Assembly: GCF_007997035.1 (NCBI RefSeq)
Contig: NZ_VOSS01000009.1
Span: 30,884 to 94,883 of the forward strand
Direction: 5' to 3'
Length of the DNA stretch: 64,000 nt
Source of the DNA: Ralstonia sp. TCR112
Lineage (GTDB): Bacteria > Pseudomonadota > Gammaproteobacteria > Burkholderiales > Burkholderiaceae
Numbering within the stretch: position 1 is the first letter of the stretch; the number at the start of each line of letters is the position of its first letter. Positions 57,950 to 64,000 of this stretch are shown piece by piece. Made by a program: the position numbers and the translations under genes. The notes beneath the pieces are model-generated. The model had not been told where the DNA came from and did no database searches. It saw only the letters and a program-made list of their open reading frames with translations.

Positions 57950-60900
57950 TCACGGCACGATCACGATCGGCTCGTCCGGGTGGATGAGCCCGACATTGCG
58001 ATGCGCGAACTGCGGGTTGATCTGCAGCAACTGCGCAAGCGCTGCCTCCACCTGCTTCTCGTCCGACATGGCCTGGCGCTGCGCATCGGAAACGTGCGCC
58101 TCGTGCAACAGCGGTGTGCGATACCGGTCGGCAATGCCGTTGAGCGTGTCGCCCGGCTGCACCACGTATTCGGAATGCGTGGGGGCAGGTTGCGGCGTGG
58201 CCGGTGTGCTCGGAGGCTGGCCGGACGGTGGACTGGTCGAGGGCGCAGTCGGGCCGGCCGATGACGAAGGCGATGCGGACGGCGACACCACCGCCGACGG
58301 CGAGACCGATGGCGACGGTGACACCGAAGGCGATGCCGATGCACTCGGTGATGCACTCGGCAACGGCGTGACAGCCGGTGTGCCGGGCGGGCGCTTGTTC
58401 TTGTCGTCCTGCATGAACAGCGGCTTGATCAGGTTGAATGCATACGCCGAGAGCGGCAGCAGCGCGATGGCGATCTTGTGCTTGCTCACAAACTCCGACG
58501 CATTCGGGAAGTGCGAGCTGAAGCGCGAGAGGCCGAGCGCGCCCGACGACAGCAGCATCGGCACGCCCTTGATGTAGTCGCCGCCCATCATCTGCGCGGC
58601 GCCGAGCAGCATGCCGCCGGTGGCGGCGAGCGTATCTGCCGAGATATCGAGCCCGCGCACCGTGCGGCTGCGCTGCTCGATGTCGATGTTGCGCCCGCGT
58701 CCGAGCAGCACGCCGGTGGTATACGCGATCGACGCCACTGTGCCGCCCGTAGGCAGTACGTACCAAATGGCCGAATCGTGCGCCAGCGTCCACGCCTTGG
58801 TCGCCATCGCATGCGCATACGAGGCGAGGCCCATGCTGTAACCCCCGATGGCGATCTGCCGGCCCCAATAGCCGAGCTTGGTGCGCGGGTGGCCCAGGTG
58901 CACCTGCTGCAGCCCGGTGCCGCTGAAGATGGCCTGGATCTGCTTGACCAGGTCGGCCGACACGGCCTGCGTAGCCTCGGTGGCCTGCGTGCGCGTGATT
59001 TCCCGATTGCCCAGGCGCTGGTAGATGTTGTGCACGCTCCAGTTGGCTTCGGCCACGAACGTGCGCAGGCGCGTCTCGATGTCGGCCAAGTCAGCCGGCA
59101 CGGTCTTTTCCGACGTGTGGTCCGGCAGTGCCTTGACGAGCCGGTCGACCATCGTCTGCGTGGCCTCGCTGAAGACGCGCGGGTCTGCCCGCTCGATGGT
59201 CGCCATCGTCGCCTGATGCAGCACCTGCGCCGAGCGTCCGACCCGCAGCAGCAGCATGGAGGGGTTGCTCGCCAGCGAAACCGTGTTGGCCCCGGTGCCC
59301 GGTATGCCGATCAGCACCGCACCGGCACCCCCTGCCACGGAGGCACCCACGGTCATCACTTCGCGCGCACGCGTGCCGAGCTTGGGCTTGGCGCCTTCCA
59401 CGCCCAGCGCATTGAGTTCCGCCGATGCCTGTTCCGGCTTGAGCAAGACCTTGCGCGCGGTCTGCGTGGTCTGGACACGCCCCGCGCTCTGAGGCTCGCC
59501 GGACGCGTCCACCGACAGGGCCTTCTCGTTTTCCACCATCTGCCTCCAGGTGGGCAGCGGTGTGGCCGGGTCTCGGGCCGACGCCGGCAGTGCCTTGGCG
59601 CCCGCGGGGCGCGCGGCCACGCCCATCTCGTCCGTCCATTGCTTGGCAAACTGACTGGCGAGTTCCTCCTTCGGACTCAGGCGCCCCTTAGCGTCCCACA
59701 GCGGTTTGGCAAAGGCGATCTCGGTGGCGCGGGCACGATTGACGAGCGCGGTCGTGTTGCCGTTGAAGACGCGGTCGATGATCGCGTTGACCTGGCTGTC
59801 CGAGAGGTTGTACTTCTGCCTGCCAAGCCGCGCGATCTCGGCCAGCAGCACCTGGTTCTGCGCGTCGTACTGGCTCTTGGACGGGCGCTCGAACACACGC
59901 GTGAGGGCATCGTCGCCATGCAGCCGGCCCTGGGTGGGCGCGCCGTCCTGCTCGAAGCGCAGCACCATGTCGGCGACGGCGGTGTTCAGCCGTTCGTTGG
60001 CGATGGCATCGGCACCATTGGTGGCGTACGACACGCCCATGTGCACCCAGGGCAGCGTGGGCCGTTCCAGCACCTGTTCGACGAGCTTGGCGTTGCCGCC
60101 GCCCGGCACCGGCTCGAGCACCGTATCCCAGCCATGGAAGCTGACCATCACGTGGGGCGCCGGCGCATCGGCGTGGGTGGCGCCCCACTTCTCCAGCATC
60201 GAGAACAGCCGCACGTGGTTGTCGTACGCGTCATTGGTGCGTGCGGTGAAGTGGTTGTTGGTGCCGATCAGCGGCCGCGACGGCGCGAACTCCAGGCGGA
60301 TGACCACGCCGGTCTGCGACGACAGGTCGAGCCATTTGTCGAGATGCGACTGGTGCAGATCGTCGAGGAACAGCTTCTTCTGGTCGGCGCCGCTGCCGGA
60401 CTTGATCTGCGCGTTGGCATGGTCGATCGTCGCGTTGTTCACGTCGATCTGCTTGGCGGCGCGCACGAAGCTCGGGTCCTGGCGCTTGCCCACAGCGGCA
60501 CGCAGCGAATACGGGTCGACCACGAGCGAAATCACCGGCATGGCGCCGCCCGTTTTCTTGATGAACGCAAGCGCCTTGGCGGGGTCGTCGCGCAGGCGAT
60601 ATGCCCGGCCCATCGGCGCCAGCCGCGCCTGGAGAGGGAATTCCGAACGCAGGAATGTGTTGACCATGTGCCGGTCACCTGTGGCCGCTGCCGAGTACCG
60701 CTGTGCGATGCGTTTGCCCGCAAAGGGCACGCGGCGCGACACGGTGTTGGCGGCCACGTCGCGGGCCACGCGCAGCTTGAGCTTGATCTTGCGCCAGAGC
60801 TGCGCATCGGCCATCACGACCTCGGGCGCGCGGTCCTTGACCGGTTTGAATTCCACATTGCTGGCATAGGGATCGGTCTTCTTTCCGGCCAGCAGTTCGA

Positions 60901-63900
60901 CCTCGTCCAGCGGGCGGGTGAGGTTGCCCAGCTTGGGCGCGTCGGGCGGCAGCGCCACCGTGGTGGTGCTGGAGAGCACCGGCTGGTACACGCCGATCTC
61001 CAGTCCGGTGCCGCTGCGCTGCCGTGCCTCGAATTGATCCGGGGGCAGACGCGTGAGCAGGAAGTGGGTGTCCGCGCCAAAGCTGTCGTGACCGATGGCC
61101 AGCTCCTTGGCCGGGGTGCCGTTCTGCTGCGCGGCGGCCTTGTTCCAGGTGCCATACCAGGTGAGAGCGTTGCCCTCGGGCTCCAGGCGGCCGATTGGCG
61201 TATGGCGGCCCAACTGGCCTGCGTTGTCGGCCGTCTTGTAGACGTAGATGTAGTGCGTGCCCGCTTCGAGCCAGCCTTGCTTGACCAGGTCGCGCAGGTG
61301 GACGATGTTCGGTCCGCTGTAGTCGAGCGCGGGGACTTTGGTGTCGGGCAGCATGCGCACTTTGGCGTAGCCCAGAGCCGACGCTTCGAGCGGCGTGCCG
61401 GTGGTGACGGGCTCTTCCAGCTTTCGCTGCCGCCATTGCAGAAGCTGGGCGGCCCGCCCGCGCAGGAAGCCGCCGTTGGCCTGACGGTTCAGTGTGGTGG
61501 CGGCCTGTGCGACTTCGCCCGGCTTGAAGGCCGGCATGCCGTATTCGGACCGTTTCCAGAGCGTGCGCGGCTTGAGGAAGCCGCCCAGTTCCTTCACCGT
61601 CTCGGGCTGCACCGAGCTGACCACGAAACGTACGCCGCGCGGCGCGCTGCGCAGCGTGCGTGCGCCGTGCGTCTGCTGCTTGGCAAAGGCGGCTTCGAGG
61701 CTGCGTTCGGGCACGGTGGCCCCGTCCATCGGCGCATCGACGTGGTATGTCCATGTGCCGTCGGTGCCGCGCTTGGCATGGCCCTTCGGGGCACCGCCTT
61801 TCTTGTCGATCACGTAGATGATGTCGCTGTCCTTCGCGGCTTCGGTGGCGTCTTTCACGCTCTTGTAGCGCTTGGCGTGCCCAAGCTGCTGGATGTCGGC
61901 CACGACCTTGGCGTCGATCTTGTCGGCCGCCGGTGACAGCACGTGCGAACCGTCATCGCCATTGATGCGCGATGGACCGCCCAGGGCCTGCAACCGCTCG
62001 TACGACACGGGGCTGATGTAGAAATCGACGCCCTTGCGTGCGGTGTGCATCGCAGAGTTGTCGCCGCGCACGGCGCGCTTGATGATCTTGGGGACCTTGC
62101 TGCCGGCCACGGCCTGGGGCGGCGCGAAGGTGCCGTCGTCGCGCAGCTGCGTGGTCGCGACGATGACGGGCGTGCCGTCTGGCTGGGTGCTGCCTTTGAG
62201 CGCGATCAAGACCGTATTGCTGCCAGCCTTGCCGGCCAGCACACGCAGCTTGGGCACCTCGGCGCCCGGCACATGCCGCAGCGTGCGCAGGTCTTTCACG
62301 TCGAGCCATTCGGCGGCCTGTGCGGCGGCTTTCTGGGCGTTCGACGCCGCTGCCGACGCCGGAGCCGGCATGTGCGGTGTGCCCGGCGCCGCGCCGTTCC
62401 AGCGCGAGGCGTAGTACTGCGCGTAGGTCTGGTCCGGCGCGGTGGACGGCCGCAGGCTGCCCATGGTCTGCGCCAGGCGCAAGTGGGCCTCGGGGTTGTT
62501 GGCATCCCACTGCGCATAGGCCTGTTCCAGCGGCTGCGGCATCTGCGCGCGGGCGCCGATGTCCACACCGGTTGCGGCCAGTATTTCGTCGCGTACGTTG
62601 AATGCGTTGCCCTGGGCACTGGCCTCGCCGGCGAGCAACGTCTGCACGAAGCTGTCCTCGCTGTGGCGTTGCAGGCCCTGCAGATCGAGCTCCGCTTTCA
62701 CAGCGTGGTCGGCCTCATGGCTCAGCGTGTAGACGAGCGATCCGGCGTCGGCGGCGTTGGCGTCGAGCGTGATGGTCTTGCGCGCGGCATCCATCGCCGA
62801 GCCCTGGTTGCGGTGTCCGAGGCGCACCGTCCAGCCGGCGTCGTGCAGCAGGCGCAATTGGCGCGTGAGCGTGTCGGAGGCGCCAATCAGCGCGCGGGCG
62901 CTGGGCGGCAGCGGTGCGCCGCCAAACGACATCGTCACGCGGTCGGCCGGCGTGGTCTGGTAGGTGGCATCCTGCGGGCGGTATTGCGTGCCGGTGCCGC
63001 TGTAATCTGGGGCACCGGCCGGGCGCGCCACCGGACCGCCGAGGTTGCGCGCCGGGTTGGTGGGGTCGATGCCGATCTCGGCAAAGCGCCGGCCGGTGGC
63101 TTTCTGCAGCGCGGCGCTGTAGTCAAACGGTAAGCCGTATTGGGCGGCGGCCTGCTGCGCCAGCACGGTGTCGTGCTGGGCCAAGGAGATCGCGTAGGCG
63201 CGGATGCTGCCAAAGCTCTGTTCCGCGCCCGGCGTGCGGCCGATGTCGGAGGCGCCAAACTGCGTGTTGCCGGCGGCAAACCTGTCGATGGCGCTGAGCA
63301 GCCGGTTAACCATCGCGGGGGTCGGTTCCGCGGCGGTGGACACGCCGCGCAGCTGTGCCTCCGTCATTGACGGCACGGTGTCGTGGAAGTGCTCCGGATG
63401 CTGCTGCTGGTAATGCCGCAGCGCCTCCACAACGCGGTCGACGGCCGCGCGATCGGTGGCATACACGACGATGTTGTCGGCGCGCGGGCCAGCGGCGTCG
63501 GGGCCGGACGCCTTGGCCGCATAGATGCCCGGGAAGCGGCCGGGCTGGTCCACCACGCCGCGCACCAGGAAGTCGAGCACGTCCAGCACGTGCGGCGTCT
63601 TTGCGTTGACGTAGACGCGCTCGGTGACGGCGTCGGGGTCGACGAGACCGTCCTCGCGCATGAAGTGATAGAACGTGGTGCGCGCGCGGCCTTCCGTCGG
63701 CATCGTGCTGTCAACGAAGGCCCCGTCGGCTTGCGACACGGTGTAGGCGCCTTCGGGGCGCTGCTCTGCCAGGGCGATCAGGCGCGGGAAATAGAACTCG
63801 CCCGGCATGGTGTCTTCCGGCCCCGTGACGCCGCCCGTGCGGGCGTACAGGCGGTACACGTCCTTGTTGCTCAATGCACCGTGGGCTGCGTCTGCCCCTT

Positions 63901-64000
63901 CTGCCTGCACGCGGGCCAGCAGCGCCTGCTGCGACTCGAGTGCCGATTCGGCGCCACGCGGCCCCAGCTCGGGCAGCACGCGTTGCGCGGCGTGCTGCCC
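57950..64000 (-). CDS. Giant multidomain HopA1-like / LysM protein, 5' end beyond the window
   Basis: The frame is open to the window edge, so the protein exceeds 2009 residues; positions below count from the codon at 63979. About 60-290 resembles the type III effector HopA1 domain: ERVYVNAKTPHVLDVLDFLV, RADNIVVYATDRAAVDRVVE, GVSTAAEPTP and SFGSIRAYAISLA. At about 418-425 YTLSHEADHAVKAEL gives a HExxH zinc motif, with a possible third ligand Glu in LLAGEASAQ. About 1150-1330 (ISLVVDPYSLRAAVGKR, VMVSFHGWDTVLEP) may be a TIM barrel. Hydrophobic segments occur at about 1545-1570 and 1700-1860, then a Ser/Pro linker near 1870-1930 and a LysM domain (YVVQPGDTLNGIADRYRTP) near 1937. No secretion signal can be judged because the start is missing. 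It may be a secreted effector or toxin. Only the LysM and HopA1-like parts are reasonably firm. Confidence 0.7.
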   Translation of the reverse strand, partial: GQHAAQRVLPELGPRGAESALESQQALLARVQAEGADAAHGALSNKDVYRLYARTGGVTGPEDTMPGEFYFPRLIALAEQRPEGAYTVSQADGAFVDSTMPTEGRARTTFYHFMREDGLVDPDAVTERVYVNAKTPHVLDVLDFLVRGVVDQPGRFPGIYAAKASGPDAAGPRADNIVVYATDRAAVDRVVEALRHYQQQHPEHFHDTVPSMTEAQLRGVSTAAEPTPAMVNRLLSAIDRFAAGNTQFGASDIGRTPGAEQSFGSIRAYAISLAQHDTVLAQQAAAQYGLPFDYSAALQKATGRRFAEIGIDPTNPARNLGGPVARPAGAPDYSGTGTQYRPQDATYQTTPADRVTMSFGGAPLPPSARALIGASDTLTRQLRLLHDAGWTVRLGHRNQGSAMDAARKTITLDANAADAGSLVYTLSHEADHAVKAELDLQGLQRHSEDSFVQTLLAGEASAQGNAFNVRDEILAATGVDIGARAQMPQPLEQAYAQWDANNPEAHLRLAQTMGSLRPSTAPDQTYAQYYASRWNGAAPGTPHMPAPASAAASNAQKAAAQAAEWLDVKDLRTLRHVPGAEVPKLRVLAGKAGSNTVLIALKGSTQPDGTPVIVATTQLRDDGTFAPPQAVAGSKVPKIIKRAVRGDNSAMHTARKGVDFYISPVSYERLQALGGPSRINGDDGSHVLSPAADKIDAKVVADIQQLGHAKRYKSVKDATEAAKDSDIIYVIDKKGGAPKGHAKRGTDGTWTYHVDAPMDGATVPERSLEAAFAKQQTHGARTLRSAPRGVRFVVSSVQPETVKELGGFLKPRTLWKRSEYGMPAFKPGEVAQAATTLNRQANGGFLRGRAAQLLQWRQRKLEEPVTTGTPLEASALGYAKVRMLPDTKVPALDYSGPNIVHLRDLVKQGWLEAGTHYIYVYKTADNAGQLGRHTPIGRLEPEGNALTWYGTWNKAAAQQNGTPAKELAIGHDSFGADTHFLLTRLPPDQFEARQRSGTGLEIGVYQPVLSSTTTVALPPDAPKLGNLTRPLDEVELLAGKKTDPYASNVEFKPVKDRAPEVVMADAQLWRKIKLKLRVARDVAANTVSRRVPFAGKRIAQRYSAAATGDRHMVNTFLRSEFPLQARLAPMGRAYRLRDDPAKALAFIKKTGGAMPVISLVVDPYSLRAAVGKRQDPSFVRAAKQIDVNNATIDHANAQIKSGSGADQKKLFLDDLHQSHLDKWLDLSSQTGVVIRLEFAPSRPLIGTNNHFTARTNDAYDNHVRLFSMLEKWGATHADAPAPHVMVSFHGWDTVLEPVPGGGNAKLVEQVLERPTLPWVHMGVSYATNGADAIANERLNTAVADMVLRFEQDGAPTQGRLHGDDALTRVFERPSKSQYDAQNQVLLAEIARLGRQKYNLSDSQVNAIIDRVFNGNTTALVNRARATEIAFAKPLWDAKGRLSPKEELASQFAKQWTDEMGVAARPAGAKALPASARDPATPLPTWRQMVENEKALSVDASGEPQSAGRVQTTQTARKVLLKPEQASAELNALGVEGAKPKLGTRAREVMTVGASVAGGAGAVLIGIPGTGANTVSLASNPSMLLLRVGRSAQVLHQATMATIERADPRVFSEATQTMVDRLVKALPDHTSEKTVPADLADIETRLRTFVAEANWSVHNIYQRLGNREITRTQATEATQAVSADLVKQIQAIFSGTGLQQVHLGHPRTKLGYWGRQIAIGGYSMGLASYAHAMATKAWTLAHDSAIWYVLPTGGTVASIAYTTGVLLGRGRNIDIEQRSRTVRGLDISADTLAATGGMLLGAAQMMGGDYIKGVPMLLSSGALGLSRFSSHFPNASEFVSKHKIAIALLPLSAYAFNLIKPLFMQDDKNKRPPGTPAVTPLPSASPSASASPSVSPSPSVSPSAVVSPSASPSSSAGPTAPSTSPPSGQPPSTPATPQPAPTHSEYVVQPGDTLNGIADRYRTPLLHEAHVSDAQRQAMSDEKQVEAALAQLLQINPQFAHRNVGLIHPDEPIVIVP
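58266..58385. repeat. Low-complexity repeat coding for a Ser/Pro linker
   Basis: Repeated GATGGCGA and GGCGATGC-like units encode PSASPSASASPSVSPSPSV and similar within the giant gene. The repeat lies between the hydrophobic region and the LysM domain, as expected for a flexible wall or periplasm-spanning linker. Such repeats vary in length between strains. Confidence 0.75.

Noticed and set aside
58266..58385. Possible CRISPR or satellite array
   Set aside because: The repeats are short, codon-phased and encode a Ser/Pro linker inside an open frame; there are no regular spacers.
58478..61936. Very long open frame on the plus strand opposite the giant gene
   Set aside because: It is antisense to a frame with recognisable domains and is explained by high GC at third positions. 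Its composition (Arg, His, Gly, Val-rich) is typical of a shadow frame, and no motif or ribosome site supports it.

Overview
The window reads as a chromosomal piece of a high-GC betaproteobacterium of the family Burkholderiaceae, most likely Ralstonia. This rests on the paaABCDE-paaR layout, the Gram-negative porin, TRAP and HAAT transporters, strong codon bias with long antisense shadow frames, and a HopA1-like giant protein. The genus is an inference. No rRNA, tRNA, insertion sequence or CRISPR array was seen.

Layout. 41-1489: a DHA2 drug-efflux permease. 1561-6040: phenylacetyl-CoA epoxidase operon paaABCDE behind a promoter carrying a PaaR-type palindrome, with paaR convergent. 6127-8943: pcaD, a divergent LysR gene and a methyltransferase. 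8953-14147: a sulfur and amino-acid block (cupin thiol dioxygenase-like protein, PLP C-S lyase, four-gene polar amino-acid ABC importer). 14237-26106: an acyltransferase, then upstream of it a ten-gene minus-strand organosulfur operon (msuE, sfnG, livGHM-type and livK-type genes, two SfnB-like flavoproteins around a livF-type gene, sigma-54 activator sfnR). 26586-28128: HxlR regulator and divergent quinone oxidoreductase.

28214-35439: a minus-strand pectin or uronate operon (Tat-lipoprotein polygalacturonase, TRAP transporter, porin, FCD-type GntR). 36112-38413: a Tat-lipoprotein phosphoesterase with a LamG-like tail. 38568-48245: a light or photo-oxidative type membrane-remodelling cluster (LitR-like MerR, FolE, FAD oxidoreductase, DUF1365, two CFA-family methyltransferases, DUF1295, DUF2878, two lipocalins, chalcone isomerase-like protein). 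48322-53188: general-stress genes (two DUF892 proteins, a 70-residue Arg/Glu-rich protein, an S9 peptidase, two DUF421 membrane proteins). 53243-57895: heat-shock cluster (two Hsp20, an unknown 213-residue protein, a secondary groESL) with two visible RpoH-type promoters. 57950-64000: the 3' part of a gene for a giant protein (more than 2009 residues) with a HopA1-like region, a HExxH motif, a TIM-barrel-like region, hydrophobic segments, a Ser/Pro linker and a LysM domain.

Quality note. Six otherwise intact genes are broken by seven single-base deletions, always restorable by adding one G or C. This looks like a property of the read or assembly data rather than gene decay, so those genes are described as restored proteins with the break stated.
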